Positions 33,296 through 42,242 of a DNA stretch of 64,000 nt are shown in pieces. How positions within the stretch are numbered: position 1 is the first letter of the stretch; each line of letters starts with the position of its first letter. Made by a program: the position numbers and the translations under genes. Under the pieces are notes generated by a model, which saw only the letters and a program-made list of their open reading frames with translations, was not told the origin of the DNA and ran no database searches. Origin of the DNA: Cellulophaga sp. HaHa_2_95 (GTDB lineage: Bacteria; Bacteroidota; Bacteroidia; Flavobacteriales; Flavobacteriaceae); NCBI RefSeq assembly GCF_019278565.1, contig NZ_CP058988.1:744001-808000 (forward strand), written 5' to 3'.

Positions 33296-33695
33296 CGAGA
33301 CAAACTTTAATTTTGTTTAAATCTGCAGGGGTAATAGGCTTAACAATATAATCATGAACAACAGTATAGTTTTTAATCATGTCTATTTCTAATGGGTTAA
33401 TAGAAGAGCTCATTACAATAATTTTAATCTGCGCTTTATTTTCTATGGGTGCCGCTTGAAAACTATCAAGAAATTCCCAACCACTCATCACAGGCATGCT
33501 AAGGTCTAAAAAGATTACGGTAGGTAACAACTCATTTTGTTGATCACATTCTATTAAAGCTTCAATAGCTTGTTTTCCGTGTTCAAATTCTGCGATAGTC
33601 TCCGTAAATTTTTCTTCTTTCATCAATTTTTTAGATATGAAAACGAAAATCGGGTCGTCATCTACAAAGTAGATTTTTTTTATAAAAGGATTCAT
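33276..33695 (-). CDS. Single-domain response regulator (receiver), cassette 2
   Basis: A 139-residue stand-alone receiver domain without an output domain; cytosolic. The acidic pocket VDDDP (about 11-15), the phosphorylation site Asp64 in IFLDLSMPVMSGWEF, the Thr/Ser position in VMSSS (about 95-98) and Lys119 in DYIVKPITP are all present. It begins 2 nt after the adjacent histidine kinase stop, so it is the natural phosphoacceptor of that kinase and presumably acts by protein-protein interaction. It is clearly paralogous to the receiver at 35628-36035. The gene ends inside the convergent DUF5689 gene by 20 bp with no terminator between them. Confidence 0.92.
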   Translation of the reverse strand: MNPFIKKIYFVDDDPIFVFISKKLMKEEKFTETIAEFEHGKQAIEALIECDQQNELLPTVIFLDLSMPVMSGWEFLDSFQAAPIENKAQIKIIVMSSSINPLEIDMIKNYTVVHDYIVKPITPADLNKIKVCLVNESQA

Positions 33696-33697
33696 AG

Positions 33698-35536
33698 CTA
33701 AATGGTTTGGAAATTAATGGTGAATTTAGTGCCTACATTTACTTCGCTAGTCACAGTTATCGTGCCCCCCATGGCTTCAATTTGGTTTTTTGTAATATAT
33801 AACCCAACACCTCTAGCATCTTTGTTACGATGAAAAGTCTTGTTCATGCCAAAAATATTTTTACCAAATTTTGCCATATCGATGCCTTTGCCATTATCTT
33901 CAAAAGTTAGTTGAACTTTTTTATCGATTAATGTGGTGCAAATTTTGATAATTGGTGATCTGGTCGCTGCGCAATATTTTAGACTATTGGTAAATAAATT
34001 AAGCAAGACACTGTCAAGATAGGCGGGTACCACATGTACAGAATAGTCTGGATCAACGTCTAACATACACATTCCCTTTTTTTCTTGAAATAACGTACCA
34101 ATATTGTTTTGAACGGTGGTTATTGCTTTTAGAATATTGATTTGAGTTAATTTAGACTGGATATTAGTGTCCGTGGATTGTACCACTTCATTTAGATTAT
34201 ACACAGTGCTGTTTAAACTATTGGTAGCACTTTTTAACATCTCTAAAATCTGTTTGCGTTCCTCTGGGTCTTTCTCATCTTCAATCAATGAAGTTAAAAC
34301 AGAAAGATTGGTGGAATGCGAGCGTAAATCATGAGAAACCATATGCGCAAAATTGGTGAGACTATTATTTTGCTCGCCAGTAATTTCTGCAAATTTTTTC
34401 AATTTTATTTCGGTATTCTTTTCGTTTGTGATGTCTTGACAAATACCTAAAGCTCTAAATTTATTATTTTTTGGTCCTGTTAAAATAGTAACACTTGCTT
34501 TAATATTACGAACACTATTATTGGATAAGAGCACTCGGTACTCTAGTACTCCTGAGCCATTTCCATTGTAGTAGGAAACTACCTCATTGTGTACGCGCTT
34601 AATGTCATCAGGGTGTAGTGATTTTTTCCAATTCCGATAGAGACTCCCGGTGTAATTTTCTTTATCGATATCATGTAATTCAAAATTGATATCATCCCAT
34701 ATAGTATGCCCTGTATTTAGATCATATTCCCAGGTGCCAACATTTGACGCAGATATTGCGCTTTTTAATTTTTCAGCAGCCTGTCGATACGCTAATTGTG
34801 GTCTTTTATATGGATCTATATCTTGGCAGATACCATAAATTCTAACACATTTTCCATCAACAAATTCTGCACGCCCCTTTGTTCTTATCCAAAGTTCTTT
34901 ACCCGTACCTGTTATCATGATTACTTCTTCATCCCAAGGGGTGCCATTTTCAATAGCCTCATGAGTAGCTTTAAGAATCAGATCTCGGTGCCGGCCTTCT
35001 TTGAAATGTACAAAGCACTCATCAAAAGTCTGAGGAACATAATCCAAAGGCATTTCATGAATAATATTTACCATCTTCGTCCACTGAGCCTTGTACGTAA
35101 GTAAGTTGAGCTGCCAGCCTCCTGTTCTAGCTACTTCTTGCGCTTCTTTGACTAATTCGTCAATATTTTTGTTATCGGTAATATTTTCCAAAACAACAAC
35201 AAGGCCACCTACAGAACCGTCCTCTTTAGTCCAAGGATTAATTTTCCATTTAAGCCAAATGTTTCTACCATCTTGTAAAAGATACTTTTTACCTTCATTT
35301 TGACAAGAATTTCCTAACAAGCAGCGGTCTAAGGTCTCTTTAAATGCGGGAGGGAAACTAGGAAGAACATCAAAAAAATACTTATCAATGATATTTTCAA
35401 TAGTAATGCCGTGTTCCTTTAAAAACATCCTTGATGAGGATAGAAATTCACATTTACTATTTAAGGTCGCAACTGGGATTGGGGCGTCTCTTATTAAGGA
35501 TTCATTGACTTTAATCTGTGAAAAAAAAGAACCCAT
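33698..35536 (-). CDS. PAS-domain sensor histidine kinase, cassette 2
   Basis: A 612-residue soluble sensor kinase with no transmembrane segment. It has three PAS-type regions (about 15-122, 140-242 and 262-372), each ending in an ENITD/CQDIT-like strand that leads to the next domain. The phosphoacceptor is His402 in NFAHMVSHDLRSH. The ATPase domain has the N box LLNLFTNSLKYC, the G1 box FEDNGKGID, the F-containing KNIFGMNKTFHR and the G2 box ARGVGLYITKN. Sensing of a cytosolic ligand or redox cue is implied by the PAS domains, without specifics. It is a paralogue of the kinase upstream but lacks its fourth PAS domain. It lies in the order kinase-receiver-kinase-receiver. Confidence 0.93.
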   Translation of the reverse strand: MGSFFSQIKVNESLIRDAPIPVATLNSKCEFLSSSRMFLKEHGITIENIIDKYFFDVLPSFPPAFKETLDRCLLGNSCQNEGKKYLLQDGRNIWLKWKINPWTKEDGSVGGLVVVLENITDNKNIDELVKEAQEVARTGGWQLNLLTYKAQWTKMVNIIHEMPLDYVPQTFDECFVHFKEGRHRDLILKATHEAIENGTPWDEEVIMITGTGKELWIRTKGRAEFVDGKCVRIYGICQDIDPYKRPQLAYRQAAEKLKSAISASNVGTWEYDLNTGHTIWDDINFELHDIDKENYTGSLYRNWKKSLHPDDIKRVHNEVVSYYNGNGSGVLEYRVLLSNNSVRNIKASVTILTGPKNNKFRALGICQDITNEKNTEIKLKKFAEITGEQNNSLTNFAHMVSHDLRSHSTNLSVLTSLIEDEKDPEERKQILEMLKSATNSLNSTVYNLNEVVQSTDTNIQSKLTQINILKAITTVQNNIGTLFQEKKGMCMLDVDPDYSVHVVPAYLDSVLLNLFTNSLKYCAATRSPIIKICTTLIDKKVQLTFEDNGKGIDMAKFGKNIFGMNKTFHRNKDARGVGLYITKNQIEAMGGTITVTSEVNVGTKFTINFQTI

Positions 35537-35627
35537 GGAAAATACTTAATAGTTGATAATTAAATTTAAGAAAAGATTTACAACAATTATTGAAAATCAG
35601 GATTTATATGACTCCAATGTAGTTGAT

Positions 35628-36035
35628 TTATTCCGAAATTTCGTCAATTACCTTCTGTAAATCATTAGTCGTTACAGGCTTTACAAAGAAATTATTTACT
35701 GCACTATAACTTTTGGCTTTTATTAGATCTCTAGGATCAACAGAAGAGCTTACAATGTAAATTCTAACATTTTTTCTGTTTTCTTCGGGTATTTTAATGA
35801 AATCTTCTAAAAAATCCCAACCATCCATGATAGGCATATTTAAATCTAAAAATATAATTGGAGGTATGTTGCCATTTGTATTTAGTAAATCTTTTAGTCC
35901 ATTTATGGCTTCATATCCATTTTCATAAACGATAATTTCTTTACAAAACTTTGTTTCTTTAATTGTTTTCTTTAAACCAAAAACAGAGATTGGATCATCA
36001 TCTATCACACAGGCATTTTCTACATATTCTATCAT
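35628..36035 (-). CDS. Single-domain response regulator (receiver), cassette 1
   Basis: A 135-residue receiver from the ATG at 36035. That start makes the distance to the VIDDDP pocket identical to that in the paralogous receiver; an upstream in-frame ATG at 36053 would add MKKHNP and overlap the kinase gene by 14 bp. Key residues, numbered from the longer start, are Asp70 in IFLDLNMPIMDGWDF, VSSSVD around 101-106, and Lys125 in NFFVKPVTT. No output domain is present. The gene sits 4 nt after the stop of the 727-residue kinase, so the pair is co-expressed. A 91-bp gap separates it from the next kinase. Confidence 0.92.
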   Translation of the reverse strand: MIEYVENACVIDDDPISVFGLKKTIKETKFCKEIIVYENGYEAINGLKDLLNTNGNIPPIIFLDLNMPIMDGWDFLEDFIKIPEENRKNVRIYIVSSSVDPRDLIKAKSYSAVNNFFVKPVTTNDLQKVIDEISE

Positions 36036-36039
36036 TGGG

Positions 36040-38223
36040 TTATGCTTTTTCAAAAGTTAATACAAAAGTTGTTCCCTTGTTTACGGTGCTATGTACAGTT
36101 ATAGATCCATTCATGGCTTCAACTTGATTTTTGGTTATAAAGAGGCCTATTCCTTTTGCATCTTTATGGTTATGGAATGTTTTATACATGCCAAATAGTT
36201 TTTCTCCGTGTCTTTTAAGGTCTATTCCTTGTCCGTTATCAGAGAAATGTAAGGTAATCTGATTATTGCTAATTTTATTTTTTATATGTATTTCTAGGTT
36301 CCGTTCTTGAGAAGAATATTTTACACTATTGGTGAATAAATTTAGTAAGATACTATCTAGATAGGCCGGAACAGCTTTTATAATAACGTCCTTTTCTACC
36401 AAAATCTTACAACTGGCATTTTTTTCTTTAAGTAAGGCTAAGATGTTTTTTTCAACACGCTTAATAGAATCAAATAAATTTACATTACTTAAGTTTTCTT
36501 GAGTATTAGTGGTAATATGAACAACTTCATTTAAATGGTGTACTGTTTCACTTAAGCTTTCAGAGGCATCACTCAACATTCTTTCTAAATTTACTTTCTC
36601 ACCATTATCTGTTTCTTCTTTTAGGAAGTTGGTAAGCATAGATAAATTTGTAGAATGTGATCGTAAATTGTGAGAAACAATATGTGCAAAATTTAATAAA
36701 CTTTCATTTTGATGTTTCGTGATTTCTAATAAAGCTTTTGTTTTATTCTCGGAAGCAATCATTGCCGTTACATCTATCACTTGAGCAATGAAATGGGATA
36801 GTTTTCCGTTAACTTTATGAACTGTTGTAACCGTTAACAAGGCATTTACAATGGTACCATCTTTATGAAAAAAGCGTTTTTCAATGGTGTAATTCGTAAG
36901 TTTACCTTCATGCATTTTCTTTATAAAATGCGAATCTTTGGTCCAATCATGGGGATGCGTAATTTCGATGATTTTTTTCTGAATCATCTCTTCTCTACTA
37001 TAACCAACGCTAGTACACAGGCTTGAGTTTACATCAATCCAATTGCCTTCCAAGCCAATTAGAGCCATACCTACCGAAGAATTCTCAAATGCTTGTTGCA
37101 TAGATTCTTCACTTTTGGTTAACTGTAATTGTGTGTAAATCAACTCTGTAACATCCCAGTTTGCGCCAACAAGTTTTTTAACGTCGCCAAATATGTCTAC
37201 TTCGGCATAGGCAACAGATTTTATGTTTCTTATTTTTCCATTAGGAAGAATTATTCTAAATTCTACCTCTAAATCTTTTCTCATTTCAAAAGATTCTTCA
37301 ACTTTCTGCATGCAAAATTCTCTGTCTTCGGGATGTAAGCTTTGATCCCAAAAACTCTTGTGACCATCAAAATCGGCTTTTTGTATTTTGTAGAGATCAA
37401 ACATCTCATCACTCCAAAATAAGTTTTTGTTGATATAATTGTATTCCCAGATTCCAATTTTAGCAGTTCTTGTTGCTATTTTCAACCTTTCGGCAAGGCG
37501 GGTGTAGGCAAGGTCTTTTAGTTTCTGCTCATGAATATCTTGAAAAGTACCGTAAACACGTACACATTTACCATCTATAATTTCGGTTTCTCCTCGTGCA
37601 CGAACCCACTTTTCAGTATTATTAGCGGTGATGATAATTAACTCTGTATCCCAAGAATCACCACTGGCTATAGAATCGCTAACAATTGCAGTTATCGTAT
37701 CTCTATGATGTCCTGCCTTATAAAAATTTATCCCTTTTTCTAATGTAGGTACATAGTCTTCAGGAACTTCGTGTATTATTCGAGTTATATCGGTCCAAAA
37801 TAATCTATTAGATATTAAATCTAATTCCCATGCGCCAATTTGTGCTACTTGCTCTGCCTTTTTTAATAATTCTCTTTCTCTTCTCTCTTCCGTAATATTC
37901 TTCGCAATAATAATGATCCCCGAAAAGTTATTTTCATTTAAAAAAGAGGGGGAAAGTTTCCATCGATACCAAGAATTTAGATGATTTTTTACTTCTAATT
38001 CTATAGGTGTTTTTAGTTGACTCTCGATCATTTTCAATACCTCTACTTTTACTTGTTGTGGTATTGAATGATTTTCTAAGAATGAAATAGTACTAGTATT
38101 AAAATCATTAGGAAACTCTTTTAACCATGCACTAGATTGATTTTTAATTTTAAAATTCAAATCAATCACTGTTATAGCGATAGGTAAATCTTGGAGATAA
38201 TTTAGGGAGGATAATATACTCAA
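36040..38223 (-). CDS. PAS-domain sensor histidine kinase, cassette 1
   Basis: A 727-residue soluble histidine kinase with four PAS-type regions: about 8-112, 130-232, 252-360 and 374-488. The last has the classic LEGNWIDVNSSLCTSVGY core and is missing in the paralogue. Phosphoacceptor His518 lies in NFAHIVSHNLRSH. The ATPase boxes LLNLFTNSVKYS, FSDNGQGID, GMYKTFHNHKDAKGIGLFI follow. The only start that keeps the first PAS domain is TTG at 38221-38223, since an in-frame stop lies just upstream and the next Met is residue 65. It is the first gene of the four-gene kinase-receiver run and has a 327-bp upstream region. The sensed signal is unknown. Confidence 0.92.
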   Translation of the reverse strand: MSILSSLNYLQDLPIAITVIDLNFKIKNQSSAWLKEFPNDFNTSTISFLENHSIPQQVKVEVLKMIESQLKTPIELEVKNHLNSWYRWKLSPSFLNENNFSGIIIIAKNITEERRERELLKKAEQVAQIGAWELDLISNRLFWTDITRIIHEVPEDYVPTLEKGINFYKAGHHRDTITAIVSDSIASGDSWDTELIIITANNTEKWVRARGETEIIDGKCVRVYGTFQDIHEQKLKDLAYTRLAERLKIATRTAKIGIWEYNYINKNLFWSDEMFDLYKIQKADFDGHKSFWDQSLHPEDREFCMQKVEESFEMRKDLEVEFRIILPNGKIRNIKSVAYAEVDIFGDVKKLVGANWDVTELIYTQLQLTKSEESMQQAFENSSVGMALIGLEGNWIDVNSSLCTSVGYSREEMIQKKIIEITHPHDWTKDSHFIKKMHEGKLTNYTIEKRFFHKDGTIVNALLTVTTVHKVNGKLSHFIAQVIDVTAMIASENKTKALLEITKHQNESLLNFAHIVSHNLRSHSTNLSMLTNFLKEETDNGEKVNLERMLSDASESLSETVHHLNEVVHITTNTQENLSNVNLFDSIKRVEKNILALLKEKNASCKILVEKDVIIKAVPAYLDSILLNLFTNSVKYSSQERNLEIHIKNKISNNQITLHFSDNGQGIDLKRHGEKLFGMYKTFHNHKDAKGIGLFITKNQVEAMNGSITVHSTVNKGTTFVLTFEKA

Positions 38224-38550
38224 AGCGCTGTGTGATTATGGGTTATATGTTCATTATGCTTAATAAAGTAAGAAAAAACGAGCAATATGTAAGTGTTTAA
38301 TGTACAAAATATTATTTTAATCTAATCTTCAGTTCAAGTATTGCATCTTTTTAAATACCATAAATATGATTATATACTGTCTTTAAGCGTAAATTTGGCG
38401 GTAAAAGTACATATACTTGTAAGATTTAACTTCATTTTATTAGAAATTTTCAGATTTGAAATTGTGGGTAAGCTTACAAATAGATAATTTGCAAGGGTTG
38501 TTTATGAATTAAATTACTTATTTTATATCTTTATATACCAGACCTATCCT
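38224..38550. other. Divergent control region between kinase cassette and ankyrin gene
   Basis: 327 bp, AT-rich, without a credible reading frame, tRNA or terminator. It must hold the promoters of the leftward kinase operon and the rightward ankyrin gene. TATCTTTA near 38526 resembles the -7 element for the rightward gene. I see no clear operator. Confidence 0.4.
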
Positions 38551-39018
38551 ATGAATGAATTTTTTTTTAATGAAATAAGAAATGGCAATTTTACAGAAGT
38601 AAATGCTATGCTTGGGCAGAATCCAATTTTACTACATAGTAAAGATCAACGAGGATCTTCTCCTTTGATATTGGCTACCTATTATGATCAATTAGAGATT
38701 GTAGAATTGTTGCTTAATAGCGGAGCAAAAATTGATATGAAAGATGCTTCAGGGAATACCGCTTTAATGGGAGTCTGCTTTAAAGGCTATGAAGATATTG
38801 CTAAAATATTGATAGATAAAGGTGCAAATATTAACGAGCAAAACACCATGGGTGCTACTGCGTTAATTTATGCAGCGACGTTTAATAGAGCAAATATTGC
38901 AAAATTACTTTTAGAGCAAGGTGCAGACAAAACAATAAAAGACGTTCGGGGCAAAACAGCCTTAGATCATGCTGAAATGCAAGCGGTGCCTTCTCTTATT
39001 GCGTTATTTAAGGATTAA
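38551..39018 (+). CDS. Ankyrin-repeat protein
   Basis: A 155-residue cytosolic protein built of about four ankyrin repeats. The repeats show the TPL-like motif and helix pair: GSSPLILATYYDQLEIVELLL, GNTALMGVCFKGYEDIAKIL, GATALIYAATFNRANIAKLL, and a final GKTALDHAEM. The linkers NSGAKIDMKDAS, DKGANINEQNTM and EQGADKTIKDVR are typical. It has no signal peptide. Short bacterial ankyrin proteins act as protein-binding scaffolds, and the partner is unknown. The nitrilase-family gene begins 12 nt downstream, so the two are probably co-transcribed. Confidence 0.9.
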   Translation: MNEFFFNEIRNGNFTEVNAMLGQNPILLHSKDQRGSSPLILATYYDQLEIVELLLNSGAKIDMKDASGNTALMGVCFKGYEDIAKILIDKGANINEQNTMGATALIYAATFNRANIAKLLLEQGADKTIKDVRGKTALDHAEMQAVPSLIALFKD

Positions 39019-39030
39019 TAAATTAGATAG

Positions 39031-39804
39031 ATGTCTAAGATGTTGAATATAGCTTTAGTGCAGACTGCGTTGCACTGGGAGCAGCCCCAAAAAAACAGGG
39101 ATCATATTGCTACTGTGCTGAAAACAATTAAGCCTAATGTAGATGTAGTTCTTCTGCCTGAAATGTTTACAACGGGGTTTACGATGCATCCGGAAAATAT
39201 TGAGGAAACTGAAGGTGCAAAAACTTTAGATTGGATGTGCAAGATGGCTACGGAGAAGCAAATTGCAATTTCGGGCAGTATTGTGTACAGTGATAATGGT
39301 AGCCATTACAATCGACTTTTTTTTGTAGAACCAGGCAAAGTTTCTGTTTATGATAAGCGACACACATTTACGCTTGCAGGAGAAAGCAAGGTGTATACCG
39401 CTGGTACTAGTAAAACAATCATTGATTTTAAAGGTTTTAAAATATGCCCATTCATCTGTTATGATTTGCGGTTTCCCGTCTGGTCTAGAAATGTAGAACA
39501 GTATGATGTGCTATTTTATGTAGCTAATTGGCCTAAACCTAGAATTAATGCTTGGGATGCTTTGCTAAAAGCTAGAGCTATTGAGAATATGGCGTATTGT
39601 ATAGGTGTAAACAGAACAGGATTTGATTTCTTAGGTCATGAGTACCCAGGACATTCTGCAGTGTATGATGCATTAGGAGAAGAGTTGGTATTCTCAGATA
39701 CACCAGAGATTATCTATGCCACACTATCTAAAGATCATATTGATGCCGCTAGAAAAAATTTAAAGTTTTTAGAAGATCAAGATACTTTTAGTCTAGAAGT
39801 ATAA
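39031..39804 (+). CDS. Nitrilase-superfamily amidase (omega-amidase, YafV-like)
   Basis: A 257-residue carbon-nitrogen hydrolase. The catalytic triad is visible as Glu44 in VVLLPEMFTTGF, Lys109 in VYDKRHTF and Cys143 in ICYDLRFPVWSRN. The TLAGE and NRTGFD segments are typical of the omega-amidase/YafV branch, which hydrolyses 2-oxoglutaramate and 2-oxosuccinamate left by glutamine and asparagine transaminases. That substrate assignment is by family resemblance. The protein is cytosolic with no signal peptide. It lies in one operon with the ankyrin gene and overlaps the convergent lipoprotein gene by 17 bp at its 3' end. Confidence 0.9.
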   Translation: MSKMLNIALVQTALHWEQPQKNRDHIATVLKTIKPNVDVVLLPEMFTTGFTMHPENIEETEGAKTLDWMCKMATEKQIAISGSIVYSDNGSHYNRLFFVEPGKVSVYDKRHTFTLAGESKVYTAGTSKTIIDFKGFKICPFICYDLRFPVWSRNVEQYDVLFYVANWPKPRINAWDALLKARAIENMAYCIGVNRTGFDFLGHEYPGHSAVYDALGEELVFSDTPEIIYATLSKDHIDAARKNLKFLEDQDTFSLEV

Positions 39805-41401
39805 AATCAAATTTCTCTTCCCAGTTGGCCCGCATTTCTATAAGTTTTGGAGAATGACTCACACGTTCTGGCTGTAGGTTATTCAAGTAGCTACCTGTAT
39901 CCCATTTACCGTTGCTATTTGTATCAGAAATTACACGAACTAAATACTTTCCAGGACTAATGTTACTGAATAAAATATCTTCAGGTTCTGTAGCGTACTG
40001 TTCTCGCTTAATTTTTCCTTTCTCATCTGTCAGGTGAATAATAGCAGGGTAGGTAACATTTCCACTTAAGGTTAAGACAAAATTACCATAGTCTGTATAC
40101 TTGTTGGTTTTTAGATTAAATACAATCGTATCATTAGTGTTTTCAAAGAAATCTTCAATCAACCCAGGGTAAATGGCAAGCCTGTAAGCCTCTTGTGGTT
40201 CTTTATCAAAATTAATCTCAAGACTATTTTTTAGACTATCTAAAGAAGCTGTGTATTTAACGGCAATAGAATCTTTATTAATAAAGGCTATTTTCGTGGT
40301 ATCAATTTTAGTAATGGGAGTATTGGCCTCAATGGCAAAATTTTCATTAAAACCTATAGTACCGTTTATAGTAGGTTTTAAAACAAGGGAGTCTAGTGCT
40401 AGCTTTCTTTTCTTAACAACGAAGGTATCTATTACTTTTTGCCTTTCATTAGTTACGGTAAATTGTAATGAATCCATTTCGAATGGGGTAAACCAATAGT
40501 TCAGCGTATCCTTATCCCTAAGCTTTGTTACTATTGTTCTTACGGTGTCTGGTAATTTTGAGAGAGTATTTATTTTGATGTCTTTATAGTTTCCTTGATA
40601 CCCAAAAATAATCTTGTTTTTTGCTTCAAATTTTGGGACCGTTATACTATAATCCGGCTCCTCTTTAAACAAAGTAAGCAAGTAGATTTCTTCGGTAGGT
40701 AAAACTACAGAATCTTTTATAAATGCAATTTTATCAACTTTTTGGTCAAACAAGTTGTTCTTTCCTTCATCTTTTAGTCCGAATAAGGCATAGGTGCCTT
40801 TTTTAAGGTTTTTGAGTTCAAACAAAACCGTACTGTCTAAGGTATTCGTAATGTAATTCGGTGGTTTTTTATAAATAGTAGAATCAGTATACGTACTATC
40901 CATTTCATAGAGTAATACACTCACAAAAGTTTCGGCCTCCTTATCAAAAGCATCTTCCACAACGCCTTTAAGGTTTAAAGAATCTATATAAGAACCTGTT
41001 GAAAAAACGTATGTAAAAAAGCTATTGGGATTTCCTTCATTATTATCTACAATACTCTGTCCAAAATTTAAAGTATAGGTGGTATTTTCTTTTAAAGTAT
41101 CTTTCAATTGTATTTCTACATATTTACTAGCGGCACCTGCGGGAGTAATTACAGGCGTGTTTTTTAAAGGAGGCGATACAATAAGCTGATTCTGAACATC
41201 ATTTAATTTGATGTATTCATTGAAATAAAGGCGAATTTTATTCCCTTTAAAATTCACCGTCATATTTGCAGGTTCCGCCTTTTCCAATTTTGGCGGAATG
41301 ATATCTTTAATACCCCCAGAAGGGGTTCCTCTACGAGCACATTGATATAAAGAAATTGAAGCTAATAATAAAAACAAGCAAGCAAGGAATCGTCTGATCA
41401 T
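39788..41401 (-). CDS. Ig-like (SbsA-type) domain lipoprotein
   Basis: A 537-residue predicted lipoprotein; the signal peptide from MIRRFLACLFLLLASISL ends at LYQC, so the lipidated Cys precedes ARRGTPSGGIKD. The ATG 12 nt upstream is less likely because it adds MTFI before the arginines. An SbsA-like Ig domain lies at about 35-140, with PPKLEKAEPANMTVNFKGNK and LKENTTYTLNFGQSIVDN. It is followed by repeated beta-rich regions and a C-terminal SPGKYLVRVISDTNSNGKWDTG segment. Such lipoproteins are conserved in flavobacteria near comF, with no known function. It lies 80 bp downstream of comF on the same strand. Confidence 0.82.
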   Translation of the reverse strand: MIRRFLACLFLLLASISLYQCARRGTPSGGIKDIIPPKLEKAEPANMTVNFKGNKIRLYFNEYIKLNDVQNQLIVSPPLKNTPVITPAGAASKYVEIQLKDTLKENTTYTLNFGQSIVDNNEGNPNSFFTYVFSTGSYIDSLNLKGVVEDAFDKEAETFVSVLLYEMDSTYTDSTIYKKPPNYITNTLDSTVLFELKNLKKGTYALFGLKDEGKNNLFDQKVDKIAFIKDSVVLPTEEIYLLTLFKEEPDYSITVPKFEAKNKIIFGYQGNYKDIKINTLSKLPDTVRTIVTKLRDKDTLNYWFTPFEMDSLQFTVTNERQKVIDTFVVKKRKLALDSLVLKPTINGTIGFNENFAIEANTPITKIDTTKIAFINKDSIAVKYTASLDSLKNSLEINFDKEPQEAYRLAIYPGLIEDFFENTNDTIVFNLKTNKYTDYGNFVLTLSGNVTYPAIIHLTDEKGKIKREQYATEPEDILFSNISPGKYLVRVISDTNSNGKWDTGSYLNNLQPERVSHSPKLIEMRANWEEKFDFILLD

Positions 41402-41493
41402 AATAAAAGTCAAATTCTAAATAACAAAGAAACAACTATTTTACTAAAATTTCATTTTGATCTAGGAGTAAAAAATAAAACTAAATGTTAAGT

Positions 41494-42195
41494 TTATAAT
41501 ACGATAGCCATCGTAAGAAGGTAGATAGTAACTCCTTTTTCTGTTTCAAAAGCTTTTACGCAAGATTCTAAGGTGGCACCTGTAGTTACTACATCGTCTA
41601 CGATAAGGATATTCTTGTTGGCGAGGGTATGGGTCGTATTTAGCTTGAACAAGTCTTGATTGCTCTGCCATCTAAAAAAGCGATCTTTTTTGGTCTGCGT
41701 TTTTGTGTTTTTGGTTTTTATAAGCACATCTTCAAGGAAAGTTGCATTTAGGTGCTGGGCAATTTTTTGAGCAAACAAACTAACTTGATTGTATCCTCTC
41801 TTTTTTAATTTCTTTTTGTGTAGCGGTACAGGAATTACAAGGTCAATGCTAGGAATATTTCCGTTCTCTTTAAGGATACTTCCGCACCAATCTCCTAAAA
41901 AAGCTCCAATTTGCTCTTGATTTTTGTATTTTAAGTGATGAATAAGATTTTTGACGATACCGTTTTCCGTGAAGAATAGAAAAGAATTTGATTTTTTTAC
42001 AGAAACACGACCATAAAAAATACTATCAAAAGGGTTTTCTACGTTATAGGTATACTCGGTAAGCGGCAATTGGTTTCGACAAACGGTGCAGATTAATCGT
42101 TCACCTTTACTCAAGTGTGCATTACATCCAAAACACCCCCTGGGTACTAGGATGCTGTTAATATCATTTAGTATCTTTGAAAACCTTATATACAT
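41494..42195 (-). CDS. comF: ComF-family phosphoribosyltransferase-like protein
   Basis: A 233-residue protein of the ComF/GntX family. It has an N-terminal four-cysteine zinc finger (PRGCFGCNAHLSKGERLICTVC, two CxxC knuckles at about 19-39) followed by a type I PRTase fold. The PRPP-binding motif ILIVDDVVTTGATLESC lies near residue 200. HKKKLKKRGYNQVSLFAQ is the conserved basic segment of the family. ComF is required for DNA uptake during natural transformation in several bacteria, and GntX acts in related nutrient roles; which applies here is open. It is divergent from the coiled-coil gene across 47 bp. Confidence 0.9.
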   Translation of the reverse strand: MYIRFSKILNDINSILVPRGCFGCNAHLSKGERLICTVCRNQLPLTEYTYNVENPFDSIFYGRVSVKKSNSFLFFTENGIVKNLIHHLKYKNQEQIGAFLGDWCGSILKENGNIPSIDLVIPVPLHKKKLKKRGYNQVSLFAQKIAQHLNATFLEDVLIKTKNTKTQTKKDRFFRWQSNQDLFKLNTTHTLANKNILIVDDVVTTGATLESCVKAFETEKGVTIYLLTMAIVL

Positions 42196-42242
42196 ATATT
42201 TGATTGACTAAAACCGAATTACAAAAACCTACTTAGCCTTAA

